A stretch of 64,000 bases of DNA, from NCBI RefSeq assembly GCF_021483235.1, contig NZ_JAKEEC010000011.1, positions 53,629 to 117,628 of the forward strand. Reading direction: 5' to 3'. The DNA comes from Arthrobacter alkaliphilus (GTDB lineage Bacteria; Actinomycetota; Actinomycetes; Actinomycetales; Micrococcaceae). Numbering within the stretch: the first letter of the stretch is position 1; each line of letters opens with the position of its first letter. Shown here piece after piece: positions 8,325 to 16,999 of this stretch. Below the pieces are notes generated by a model. The model was not told the DNA's origin. It saw nothing but the letters and a program-made list of their open reading frames with translations, and made no database searches. Both the position numbers and the translations under genes were made by a program.

Positions 8325-10244
8325 ATGCAGTTCCACCACCACGGTTATGTCTCCGGCGACCCACGGATCCAGCCGGCAGCCGGCGTTGGAATAGACCGTC
8401 CGGCCGAGCTTCCCGACGAAGTCGACGTGCTCATCGTTGGCAGCGGACCCGCCGGCATGCTCGCCGCCGCGCAGTTGTCCCAGTTCCCGGGCGTCACAAC
8501 CCGGATCGTTGAGCGGCGCCCCGGCAGGCTCGCGATCGGCCAGGCGGACGGCATCCAAGCCCGGAGCGTGGAGACGTTCCAGGCCTTCGGGTTCGCGGAG
8601 CGGATCATCGCCGAGGCCTACCGGATCACCGAGATGGCGTTCTGGAAGCCGGACCCCTCGGACCCTTCGCGCATCATCCGCACCGCGCGCGCCCTCGATG
8701 ACCCGACGGGAGAGATCAGCGAATTCCCGCACCTCATCGTCAACCAGGCGCGCGTGCTGGACTACTTCGCAGAGTTCATGGCGAACTCACCTACCCGCAT
8801 GTCCCCCGACTACGGTTACGAGTTCCGCCGCCTCGAGGTCACCGACCAGGGGGACTACCCCGTCGCGGTCACCCTTCTCCACACCTCCGGACCCCACGAA
8901 GGCCAGGAACGCGTTGTCCGGGCCAAGTACGTCGTGGGGGCTGATGGCGCCAGGAGCAAGGTGCGGGAGTCCATCGGATGCACCCTCGCCGGCGACCAAG
9001 CCAACCACGCCTGGGGCGTCATGGACGTCCTTGCGGTCACGGACTTCCCGGACATCCGCACGAAGTGCGCCATCCAGTCCGGCGCCGGTGGCAGCATCCT
9101 GTTGATTCCCCGGGAGGGCGGCCATCTCTTCCGCATGTACGTAGACCTCGGGGAGGTGGATCGGAACGACAACCGCTCCGTGCGGAACACCACCATCGAA
9201 GAAATCATCGCCAAGGCCAACGAAATCCTGCATCCTTACACGCTCGATGTGCGTAACGTCGCCTGGCACAGTGTCTACGAAGTGGGCCACCGCCTCACAG
9301 ACAGGTTCGACGACGTCCTGCCGCACGAGCGCGGCACCCGCACCCCACGTGTGTTCATTGCCGGCGATGCTTGCCACACGCACAGCGCCAAGGCCGGCCA
9401 GGGCATGAACGTCTCGATGCAGGATGGCTTCAACCTGGCATGGAAGCTCGGACACGTACTCGAAGGCCGCAGCCCGGAGAGCCTGCTGTCCACGTACTCC
9501 GCCGACCGCCAAGTGGTGGCGAAGAACCTCATCGACTTCGACAAAGAGTGGTCCACACTCATGGCGAAGAAGCCCGAGGAGTTCGAGGATCCCACCGAGT
9601 TGGAGCGCTTCTACGTGAGCACCGCGGAGTTCCCCGCCGGTTTCATGACCCATTACGCCCCCTCGGCCATCACCGCCGAGCCGACACACCAAGGCTTGGC
9701 CACGGGCTTCACCATCGGCAAGCGCTTCAAATCGGCACCCGTGGTGCGGGTGTGCGACACGAATCCAGTGCAACTGGGCCACCAGGCCACCGCGGATGGC
9801 CGCTGGCGGATCTACGTCTTCGCGGACGCAAGCGGGGCCGGGACGGACCCATCGGGAACACGCTCACCGGTCGCGGACTTCGCCGAGTGGATCGCGAACT
9901 CGCCGGACTCGCCGCTGGCCGCAACGCCGTCGGGCGCCGACCGCGACGCGTGGTTCGACGTGAAGGTGATCTACCAGCAAGAGCATGCGGGCGTTGACAT
10001 CGGGGCGGTGCCGGAGGCGTTCAAACCGCAGGTCGGACCGTTCCGGCTCACGTACCTCGAAAACGTCTACGGCAGCGATCCTTCGGCGGACATCTTCGAG
10101 TTGCGCGGCCTCGACCGCAAGGGCGTCGTGGTGGTGGTGCGGCCCGACCAGTATGTCGCGAACGTCTTGCCCTTGACCGCGACGGCGGAACTTGCCGCGT
10201 TCTTCGCACCGCTCCTTCGATCGGGCAGGACCGCGGCAGTGTGA
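8325..10244 (+). CDS. FAD-dependent aromatic hydroxylase, 3-hydroxybenzoate 4-monooxygenase-like
   Basis: The 639-residue product is a class A flavoprotein monooxygenase of the phenol hydroxylase/MobA group, the same length as Comamonas MobA. Visible motifs are the FAD-binding GSGPAG (residues 39-44), the GADGARSKVRESIG motif, and FIAGDACHTHSAKAGQGMN, which contacts the flavin. The C-terminal third is the thioredoxin-like domain of this group. MobA turns 3-hydroxybenzoate into protocatechuate. Since this gene is divergent from the hpa genes and no HpaB/HpaC is present, hydroxylation of a hydroxyphenylacetate to homoprotocatechuate is a plausible alternative. The ATG follows a GAGGTGAGG ribosome-binding site. 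Confidence 0.82.
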   Translation: MQFHHHGYVSGDPRIQPAAGVGIDRPAELPDEVDVLIVGSGPAGMLAAAQLSQFPGVTTRIVERRPGRLAIGQADGIQARSVETFQAFGFAERIIAEAYRITEMAFWKPDPSDPSRIIRTARALDDPTGEISEFPHLIVNQARVLDYFAEFMANSPTRMSPDYGYEFRRLEVTDQGDYPVAVTLLHTSGPHEGQERVVRAKYVVGADGARSKVRESIGCTLAGDQANHAWGVMDVLAVTDFPDIRTKCAIQSGAGGSILLIPREGGHLFRMYVDLGEVDRNDNRSVRNTTIEEIIAKANEILHPYTLDVRNVAWHSVYEVGHRLTDRFDDVLPHERGTRTPRVFIAGDACHTHSAKAGQGMNVSMQDGFNLAWKLGHVLEGRSPESLLSTYSADRQVVAKNLIDFDKEWSTLMAKKPEEFEDPTELERFYVSTAEFPAGFMTHYAPSAITAEPTHQGLATGFTIGKRFKSAPVVRVCDTNPVQLGHQATADGRWRIYVFADASGAGTDPSGTRSPVADFAEWIANSPDSPLAATPSGADRDAWFDVKVIYQQEHAGVDIGAVPEAFKPQVGPFRLTYLENVYGSDPSADIFELRGLDRKGVVVVVRPDQYVANVLPLTATAELAAFFAPLLRSGRTAAV

Positions 10245-10319
10245 CCTTTTGACGCGCCCTGGCATGCCGGACAACGCGCGAGGGTTCATTCTGTCGGTGG
10301 CCCATCGTAGGGTACCGGC

Positions 10320-11024
10320 ATGGACATCATCATGGTTCCCGGATTCTGGTTGGACGCTTCTTCATGGTCGGAGGTCACGCCTCCGCTCACTGCTGCGGGG
10401 CACACGGTCCACCCACTCACGCTGCCCGGGCTGGAGGCCGTAGACGCCCCGAGGTCCGGCATCGGGCTCAGGGATCACATCGACGCCGTCGTGGCGGCCG
10501 TCGACGCTGTTGGCAAGCCCGTGGTGTTGGTGGGACACTCCGGGGGAGGCGCCATCATCCATGGCGCCGTCGACGCCCGCCCGGACCGTGTGGTCCGGGC
10601 GGTCTACGTTGACAGTGGACCGCTTGGTGAGGGCGGTGTCATCAACGACGAGCTGCCTGTTGAGGGCGATTCCGTGCCCTTGCCACCTTGGGAGCTGTTC
10701 GAAAATGAGGACCTCGTGGACCTCGACGACGAGATGCGGGCCGCCTTCCGCGCCCGCGCCATCCCGGAGCCAAAAAACGTCACCACTGATAAGCAGCGCT
10801 TGCACGACGTGCGCCGCTACGACGTCCCCGCCACCATCATCGCCTGCGAGTTTCCTTCCAGCCTGCTCGGCGAATGGATCGAATCCGGCCACCCCTTCGT
10901 GGCTGAACTCGCCCGCATCAAGGACATCGAATTCATGGACCTGCCCACCGGCCACTGGCCGCAGTTCACCAAGCCGGCGGAACTAGGCGAGGCCATTCTT
11001 GCGGCGGTTGAGCGGCGGGGCTAG
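10320..11024 (+). CDS. Alpha/beta-fold hydrolase
   Basis: This small 234-residue hydrolase resembles the MhpC/esterase-like group. The N-terminus MDIIMVPGFWLDASSW gives the oxyanion loop, GHSGGG the nucleophile elbow (Ser in VLVGHSGGGAII), and the catalytic His lies in LPTGHWPQF near the C-terminus. The lid is short. It follows the flavin hydroxylase by 75 bases on the same strand but need not be in its transcript. Its stop codon overlaps that of the convergent gene at 11021. The substrate is unknown. Confidence 0.8.
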   Translation: MDIIMVPGFWLDASSWSEVTPPLTAAGHTVHPLTLPGLEAVDAPRSGIGLRDHIDAVVAAVDAVGKPVVLVGHSGGGAIIHGAVDARPDRVVRAVYVDSGPLGEGGVINDELPVEGDSVPLPPWELFENEDLVDLDDEMRAAFRARAIPEPKNVTTDKQRLHDVRRYDVPATIIACEFPSSLLGEWIESGHPFVAELARIKDIEFMDLPTGHWPQFTKPAELGEAILAAVERRG

Positions 11025-11650
11025 TGCGCCCTGTATAGCGCAACCGTCGGATCGGCGACTTCCACCGCGAAGACCTGTTGATCCGACCGGGATTGGCCGC
11101 AGACCCAGACCCGGGCCTCGGAGCCTATGCCCGGGACCTGGGACTGCAGAAGGTCTGCTGAACTCCCCGAGGGCCGGTTCCATTCAGCCTCGAACGGCGC
11201 AACGCCCGGCTGGTCCGTAGTTATGGTCAAGGAGAAGGATGAGACTCCTCCGTCTTCCGAGAGCCCTACGTGCCTGGAGGCGACATTTCCACGAACCGGC
11301 CGGGCGGTCGTTCGCGCCCGTTTCCACTGGTCCTGGGTCGCCCGCTCCCGTGCGCCGTTCCTCACGGAGGACGCAAAGCCGGCCCAGACGCCGATCAGGA
11401 GCCCGACGAACATTACCGTGAACAGGGCGTTGAACCACCAGCCGGGCGTATGGGAGGTCCACAACTCGATGGCGAGCCACCCGCAGGTCATCGTGGCGAG
11501 GACGAAGATGCCAGCCACGATGGCCCGGCCAGCGGGACCGAGCCGGCGCTGGAAGAGCAGTTCCGACGGCGGTTCGGCACCGGGGATGAGCCGGGGAACA
11601 AGATGGACGAGGGGGACCACGCTCGGGCTGTCAGGAACGCTCGACTCCAT
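11021..11650 (-). CDS. Two-pass membrane protein of unknown function
   Basis: The product has 209 residues. Two hydrophobic helices lie close together (about residues 43-63, AIVAGIFVLATMTCGWLAI, and 74-95, ALFTVMFVGLLIGVWAGF), followed by a soluble C-terminal half rich in beta-type patterns (VSSFSLTITTDQPGVAPFEAE). It resembles the DUF3592-like membrane proteins of actinobacteria in layout, but I cannot assign it firmly. The stop codon shares the CTAG tetranucleotide at 11021-11024 with the hydrolase gene on the other strand. Confidence 0.6.
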   Translation of the reverse strand: MESSVPDSPSVVPLVHLVPRLIPGAEPPSELLFQRRLGPAGRAIVAGIFVLATMTCGWLAIELWTSHTPGWWFNALFTVMFVGLLIGVWAGFASSVRNGARERATQDQWKRARTTARPVRGNVASRHVGLSEDGGVSSFSLTITTDQPGVAPFEAEWNRPSGSSADLLQSQVPGIGSEARVWVCGQSRSDQQVFAVEVADPTVALYRAH

Positions 11651-11800
11651 GCGGCGATCCTAACAAGCCGGCGAGCCGCCCCACGGAAACCGTCACCCTT
11701 GACAAGATCCGAGGGCGGAATGAATGATACGAGCCTCACCTGCTTTGTCCGTTCCCGCGGTCAATAGCTAACTGGTGTCCGGCGTTATCGAAAGAGCACA

Positions 11801-12955
11801 GTGACAATAATCGTGTGGGCGTGTTTTTCGGTCGGGTTGCTTGGCTTGCTCCTGAACTGGATGAGCGTGATCGGAACGCTGATCGTGCCGCGGCCGTTGC
11901 ACAGCAACCTCTCACGGGCGACCCATCTGGTCACTGCGAAAATATTCACAGTTATTACCAAGCCCGTGGCCTCGTACGAAGTACGCGACCGGATCCTTGC
12001 CTGGCATTCTCCCATGGCGCTGTTCGTCCGACTGTTGGTTTGGGTGATCGTCTTCGACCTGTCATTCAGTCTCCTGCTCCTTCCATTCGTCGACGGTGAT
12101 CCCTGGCAAGCCGCAAGCGAGGCCGGATCGGCGATGTTCACGCTGGGCTACGCCGCGCCATCGAATGTCGGCAACACGATATTGGTTTACGCAGCCGCGT
12201 ACACCGGTTTGATCGTGATCGCTTTGCAGATCGGGTACCTCCCTACGCTTTATGCGGCCTTCAACAGGCGGGAGGCCGAGGTAACGCTCCTGGTATCGAG
12301 GGCCGGTTCACCGTCATGGGGGCCGGAGCTTCTGGTACGCACGCGGTTCGGAATGGCCGCCCAAACGAGCACCAGCGAACTCAGCGATCTTTATCGAACC
12401 TGGGAGCGATGGGCTGCGGATGTGGCCGAATCACACAGCACCTACCTCACGTTGGTATGGTTCCGTTCGCCTTCATCGCAATCCAACTGGCTCAACTCCC
12501 TCCTCAGCGTCATGGACGCGGCCGCGTTGCAGCTTTCCCTGAGCCCGGGGGCTGTCGCGCACACACGGGCGCGGCTAGTCCTTCGAATGGGTTTCACCTG
12601 CATGAACCAGGTGGCCCGGGCCATTCGTATCCCGGTCGACGAAGACCCAGATCCCGATTCCGAACTTGATGTGACGTTTGAGGACTTTCAAGCTGCCGTG
12701 GAACTTATGCGGACTGTCGATTACCCGGTTGAGGTGACGGCCGAGCAAGCCTGGCCCCATTTCAGGGGCTGGCGGGTCAACTACGAAAAGGTCGCATACG
12801 CCCTTGCCTATGCGATCGATGCCCCGCCCTCCATGTGGAGCGGCCCGCGACGTTTCGCGTCCGAGCCGATCATGCCGTACCGGCCGAAGAACCGCACTTC
12901 CAAGGACGTCAAGCCGGACGACCCGCAAATGCTTGCCCCGAGGAAGACTCAATGA
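11801..12955 (+). CDS. Membrane protein with a potassium-channel-like pore segment
   Basis: The gene starts at GTG 11801. The 384-residue protein has an N-terminal helix (about 4-25), a second helix (about 73-95), a short loop with TLGYAAPSN (residues 114-122), and a third helix (about 126-148). The remaining 235 residues are cytoplasmic and helical. The order helix, re-entrant loop with T-x-GY, helix mimics the TVGYG filter of two-helix potassium channels, although the last filter Gly is Ala. No gating domain such as RCK is recognisable. The channel role is an inference from the motif. The nearby kdp and APC transporter genes make a potassium link possible. Confidence 0.6.
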   Translation: MTIIVWACFSVGLLGLLLNWMSVIGTLIVPRPLHSNLSRATHLVTAKIFTVITKPVASYEVRDRILAWHSPMALFVRLLVWVIVFDLSFSLLLLPFVDGDPWQAASEAGSAMFTLGYAAPSNVGNTILVYAAAYTGLIVIALQIGYLPTLYAAFNRREAEVTLLVSRAGSPSWGPELLVRTRFGMAAQTSTSELSDLYRTWERWAADVAESHSTYLTLVWFRSPSSQSNWLNSLLSVMDAAALQLSLSPGAVAHTRARLVLRMGFTCMNQVARAIRIPVDEDPDPDSELDVTFEDFQAAVELMRTVDYPVEVTAEQAWPHFRGWRVNYEKVAYALAYAIDAPPSMWSGPRRFASEPIMPYRPKNRTSKDVKPDDPQMLAPRKTQ

Positions 12956-12959
12956 GGGA

Positions 12960-13493
12960 TTAAAGCGGCGGATATCTCTTGAGGCCTACCAGTCCGCCCG
13001 CGGCAATCAGCGTGCCTCCGAAGGCCAACAGGATCCCGGGAAGTGAAACTGCCGGAGCGACGGGACGGTCGCCCTGGTTGGGGGCTCCCGGGTCGCCTGC
13101 CGCTGCAGACGTTGAATGTGGCGTCGACGGGCTCGGGCTCGAAGGGATCGGTGAAGGCGCTGCGGCCGCGGTGGTGGCGGGCGGCGCCGCCTGAGTAGGA
13201 TCCGGCTCCACGATCGCCGCCGTCGAAGGCGTTGACGCGCCGCGCGGCGGAAGCACGACGCCGGGATCCGGCTGAGGTTGCGGCTGCACCGGTGGGGCGG
13301 CAGTGGCCGACGGGGCGGGCTTTCCCGTTGGGCGGGGAGACGGGGAGTTGTCGGGAGAGCACACGCCAACCACCCCTAGAAGGCCTTGGGGGTCGCAGGG
13401 TGCGGCCATTGCGGTCTCCGCGGGCGCAAGTGCGATCAGGCACAACACGAAAGGGAGCGCGACGGCTGCGGCTGGAACCTTTCGGCGAGTCAT
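12960..13493 (-). CDS. Secreted Pro/Ala-rich cell-surface protein with C-terminal membrane anchor
   Basis: The start at ATG 13493 gives a clean signal peptide (MTRRKVPAAAVALPFVLCL, cleavage after AETAMA). The frame is open 16 codons further up, but they do not resemble a signal peptide. A short Cys-containing segment (CDPQGLLGVVGVC) follows, then about 95 residues of Pro, Ala, Ser and Thr (cell-wall-spanning linker), and a hydrophobic helix near the end (LPGILLAFGGTLIAAGGLVG) with a basic tail KRYPPL. No LPxTG is visible, so it is membrane- rather than sortase-anchored. It probably serves as a wall-associated stalk. It is divergent from the LGFP-repeat gene. Confidence 0.6.
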   Translation of the reverse strand: MTRRKVPAAAVALPFVLCLIALAPAETAMAAPCDPQGLLGVVGVCSPDNSPSPRPTGKPAPSATAAPPVQPQPQPDPGVVLPPRGASTPSTAAIVEPDPTQAAPPATTAAAAPSPIPSSPSPSTPHSTSAAAGDPGAPNQGDRPVAPAVSLPGILLAFGGTLIAAGGLVGLKRYPPL

Positions 13494-13742
13494 AGCTTCG
13501 ACTCTACCGAAACTGTCCAGTTCACCCGCCGCCAAGATCACCGGCGCGCCTGCCTACCCAGAGTCTGTCGCAGGCTGTATTGTCACGATCAGCGAGCTTG
13601 GCGGCGTCCGTCCTGCCCGCAGGGTTGTTGGTTGGCCGCTGGCGGTTTCTGCTGGCCTTCCCGGCCCGTCCAGTGCCTCGGGGGATGGTTCTCTTTGCGG
13701 TCGCACCACTGCGGCCACTGTCCTGAAGGGCGGTGGCTACGG

Positions 13743-15674
13743 TTGAGTGCGCTGGTAGAGGAGAAGCCAATTTCTGAGATAGACGCAAACCCCGGGACCT
13801 TCAGCAGGCGCAGCCCTTCCCGTTCCGCCTTGCAGCCAATCCGATCCAGCCGTGTCCAGCTCCGCCGCTTCGGGGCCGCCTTGACGGCTGGGCTCTGCTT
13901 GGCGTTGCTGCCCGCCCCGGCGCTGGCAACTCCTTCCCCGGCGACCCCCGCTCCGTCACCTTCCGCGTCCCCGGCAACCTCCCAGGGCCCCGTGGACGGC
14001 GGCGCGCCGCAAAGCAACACCGCGCCCCCGACGTCGGTCCCGGAGCCTTCCGCGTCGCCGGCACCTTCCGCGTCTCCTGCACCGACCAATGCCCCGACTC
14101 CGAGGCCGACCGGGACCGGCGGGCCCTCGCCCAGTAACCCAGGCGTACCGACGCCCGCTGAGACCACGGCTCCCGCTCCGGCTTCACCTCCGGCCGTGCA
14201 CGCGTCCGGCTTCGCTGTTCCCGGCTCCATCGGCGCAAAGCACGACGGTTTAGGCGGGGACGCAGGTGCACTCGGTCCTGCGATCGGCGAGCAGCAATGC
14301 GGGCTCCCCGGCGGCGCGTGCCGGCAGCAATTCCAGAAGGGCTGGATCTACTACGTCCCCGGAACCGGCACGTTCTATGTTTGGGCCGCGATCAATGCGC
14401 GCTACCAAACGCTCGGCGCGGACGCAGGCGGACTGGGCTATCCGATCGGGGACGAGCAATGCGGGCTCCGGGGAAACGCGTGTAGCCAGCAATTCCAGCG
14501 TGGTTCCATCTACTACGTCCCCGGGTACGGCACTTTCGGCGTGTGGGGCGCAATCAATGGGCGTTACCAGGCCTTCGGCGGCTCCAACGGGTACCTCGGA
14601 TATCCGGTTGGCGACGAGCAATGCGGGCTTTCCGGAAACGTGTGCGCGCAATCTTTCCAGCATGGCGCGATCTACTTCGTCCCCGGGTACGGGACGTTCT
14701 CCGTCATTGGCGCGATCAATGCCCGTTTCGCATCCCTCGGCGGCATGTACGGGTACCTTGGCGCCCCGCGCGGCGAGGAACAGTGCGGCCTGCGCTTCGG
14801 CGGTTGCATGCAGCAGTTCGCGCGCGGAAAGATCTATTTTGCCATCGGAGCCGGCACTGAGCCGGTCTGGGGCGGTCTGGGCGGCTTCTACGATTCCCGC
14901 CATTCCCAGGACAGTGTGATTGGGTACCCGATGACTGCAGAGGCCTGCGATGGCGCCGGGAACTGCAGCCAGAGCTTCCAATTCGGGCAGCTTCAGTGGA
15001 TTAGCGGCGGAGGTGTCCGGTACACGATCTCCACCGCGGGTTACTGCCACGCCCTGAACTCCGGTGCCGTGAAGTACCCCACTGCGGGCGCGCAACGGGT
15101 GTCCTTGGCTATCGCGGACTCCTACGGTTCGACCCAGGTGTCCATGATCACCTGTGTCCGCAGGCCAGGCGACGGGCAGTACGTGAAGGAGTGGGGCGCC
15201 ATTGGCTCAGACGGAGAGTCCGGTTTCGCGGGTCCGGGTGTGGCGACCGGGCCCACGTGGCAGGCGTTCTCGCCCACCGGCTCCTTCACCGTCACCGAAG
15301 CATTCGGCCTGGGCAATCCGGGAACTGCCTTGTCTTACCGCACGCTGAACCAGTTCTCGCGCTGGGGCGGACGGTTGAACGGAAACTACAACCAGTACTT
15401 CGAATCCAGCTCGGACATTTTCCCGGACGAAAACATGTGGTACTTCGCCACCCGTCCCACCCACGATTACCGCCAAGGCGTGGTCATCAACTACAACCGC
15501 CCGCCGGACTCGTCCATCGTCATGAACGCAGGCTTCGCGATCTTCATGCACGGCAACAACAAACCCACGTGGGGCTGCCTGGCATTCAACGACCCGGACC
15601 TGTTGCAGTTCATGCAAACCGCGCAGGCCGGGGACCGGATCGTGATGGGGGTAGGCTATGACATCTTCTGGTAA
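13743..15674 (+). CDS. Secreted LGFP-repeat protein with L,D-transpeptidase-like C-terminus
   Basis: TTG 13743 is the best start found and gives about 643 residues. No ATG or GTG lies between it and the signal peptide (hydrophobic core LTAGLCLALLPAPALA), although the frame is open back to 13386. After the signal comes a Pro/Ser/Thr linker, then five LGFP-type repeats of about 50 residues (GYPIGDEQCGL, QQFQRGSIYYVPGYGTF), which in actinobacteria bind the cell wall. The C-terminal 200 residues end with FMHGNNKPTWGCLAF, the His...Ser/Thr-x-Gly-Cys pattern of YkuD-like transpeptidases. A wall-anchoring or peptidoglycan cross-linking role is likely. The lipoprotein gene overlaps its end by 17 bases. 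Confidence 0.75.
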   Translation: MSALVEEKPISEIDANPGTFSRRSPSRSALQPIRSSRVQLRRFGAALTAGLCLALLPAPALATPSPATPAPSPSASPATSQGPVDGGAPQSNTAPPTSVPEPSASPAPSASPAPTNAPTPRPTGTGGPSPSNPGVPTPAETTAPAPASPPAVHASGFAVPGSIGAKHDGLGGDAGALGPAIGEQQCGLPGGACRQQFQKGWIYYVPGTGTFYVWAAINARYQTLGADAGGLGYPIGDEQCGLRGNACSQQFQRGSIYYVPGYGTFGVWGAINGRYQAFGGSNGYLGYPVGDEQCGLSGNVCAQSFQHGAIYFVPGYGTFSVIGAINARFASLGGMYGYLGAPRGEEQCGLRFGGCMQQFARGKIYFAIGAGTEPVWGGLGGFYDSRHSQDSVIGYPMTAEACDGAGNCSQSFQFGQLQWISGGGVRYTISTAGYCHALNSGAVKYPTAGAQRVSLAIADSYGSTQVSMITCVRRPGDGQYVKEWGAIGSDGESGFAGPGVATGPTWQAFSPTGSFTVTEAFGLGNPGTALSYRTLNQFSRWGGRLNGNYNQYFESSSDIFPDENMWYFATRPTHDYRQGVVINYNRPPDSSIVMNAGFAIFMHGNNKPTWGCLAFNDPDLLQFMQTAQAGDRIVMGVGYDIFW

Positions 15675-16299
15675 GCGGATCCGCGCCTCCGCACTTCCGC
15701 TGTCCATCGTCCTCGCCGGCGTGTTGCTGACTGCGTGCCAGGGCACCCCGGCGGGCCCTGGCAGCACCGCGCCCAGCACTGCGCCGGCCTCGCCAAGGAC
15801 CAATGTCACGGCTTCCCCCGGCACCACCGCCATGGACGGCAGAACCATAGGGACGCCAGACGCCAAAGCCTGCCAGGTTCCCGGCGTCCAGGAGGCCCGG
15901 CAGAAGCTCGGCGCCGTCGCCTCCCAGCTCCAGCCGGCCGTGCAATCCGTCACGGAAAACCAGGGCGTGAAGGAAACGAGTTGCATTTTCAGCCTGGTGA
16001 CCGTGCCGAGCGGCCAAGACCCGGACCCCAACAACGCGCTGACCATCACGACGACGGTCTACCCGGACGCTGCCGCCCTCGCCAAAGTGGAGCTGCCCCG
16101 GATGATGATCTCGCCGACGCCCGTGCAAGCGGGGCAACGCGCTTGGTACGCCCGGAACCAGCTCTCCTCCAGTACCGAGTACGTCCTCGAATCGGCTTCG
16201 AAAAATGTCATCACGCGCATCACATTGGCGGTTCCCGTCCAAACGGCCGCCGTGGAACAGGCCCAAGAAAAGCTCACGGGGCTGCTGCCGCCGTCGTAA
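15658..16299 (+). CDS. Secreted lipoprotein of unknown function (DUF3558-like layout)
   Basis: The product has 213 residues. The lipobox LAGVLLTAC puts the acylated Cys at residue 27, and a Thr/Pro/Ala-rich tether runs to about residue 65. The folded part (about 66-205) contains two Cys (KACQVPG and TSCIFSL) placed as in the small actinobacterial DUF3558-type lipoproteins, but that assignment is only by layout. The ATG overlaps the end of the LGFP-repeat gene by 17 bases, so the two proteins are probably made together and may act at the same wall site. Confidence 0.7.
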   Translation: MTSSGKRIRASALPLSIVLAGVLLTACQGTPAGPGSTAPSTAPASPRTNVTASPGTTAMDGRTIGTPDAKACQVPGVQEARQKLGAVASQLQPAVQSVTENQGVKETSCIFSLVTVPSGQDPDPNNALTITTTVYPDAAALAKVELPRMMISPTPVQAGQRAWYARNQLSSSTEYVLESASKNVITRITLAVPVQTAAVEQAQEKLTGLLPPS

Positions 16300-16321
16300 C
16301 CTGGCTGTGCGCCCGTACCCG

Positions 16322-16999
16322 TCAGGGCATGAACCGGTACCCGATCCCTAATTCGGTGATCAGGTGGCGCGGGTTCCCGGGCTCCAATTCGAGTTTCCGC
16401 CGGAGCTGCGCCATGTACACCCGCAAGTAATTGGCTTCCTTCGCGTAGGCCGGGCCCCAGACCTCCCTGAGGAGTTGCTGCTGGGTGATCAGCTTCTCCG
16501 GATTGCGGACGAGAAGATCCAGGATCCTCCACTCCGTCGGCGTCAGCCGGACGTCCTCGCCCCCGCGCGTGACACGCCGCATGGCAAGGTCCGCGGTGAA
16601 CGATTCAGTGACCAGCACGGGAGGCTCTTCGCCTGGTTCCGCGGTGCGCCGGAGGATCGCACGGAGGCGGGCGAGGAGCTCGTCGAGTCCGAATGGCTTG
16701 GTGACGAAGTCGTCCGCGCCGGCGTCCAAGGCTTCCACCTTGTCGTCGGAGCCGTGCCTCGCGGAGAGGACCAGGATGGGTACGCTGCTCCATTCGCGCA
16801 AGCGGGAGATGACAGTGGTTCCGTCGATGTCCGGCAGCCCCAGGTCGAGGATCAGGACCCCCACCGGCTGCTGGGCTGCGGAGCGCAAGGCCGATTCGCC
16901 GTCGGACGCGGTGGCCACCGTGTAGCCGTGGGCCTGGAGGGTAATCCGCAAGGCCTTGACGATGTGCGGGTCGTCGTCCACCACGAGGACGTTGCTCAT
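16322..16999 (-). CDS. kdpE: Response regulator of the Kdp system
   Basis: This OmpR-type regulator of 225 residues activates the kdp transport genes under potassium limitation. The receiver domain (1-120) has the acidic pair DDD near residue 9, phospho-acceptor Asp in LILDLGLPD (about residue 52) and the conserved Lys in DFVTKPFG. The winged-helix effector ends with YLRVYMAQLRRKLE and HLITELGIGYRF. It overlaps kdpD by 4 bases (ATGA), a standard coupled kinase-regulator pair. Confidence 0.95.
   Translation of the reverse strand: MSNVLVVDDDPHIVKALRITLQAHGYTVATASDGESALRSAAQQPVGVLILDLGLPDIDGTTVISRLREWSSVPILVLSARHGSDDKVEALDAGADDFVTKPFGLDELLARLRAILRRTAEPGEEPPVLVTESFTADLAMRRVTRGGEDVRLTPTEWRILDLLVRNPEKLITQQQLLREVWGPAYAKEANYLRVYMAQLRRKLELEPGNPRHLITELGIGYRFMP

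Noticed and set aside
12960..13493. Sortase (LPxTG) anchor in the Pro-rich surface protein
   Set aside because: There is no LPxTG-like pentapeptide before the final hydrophobic helix.
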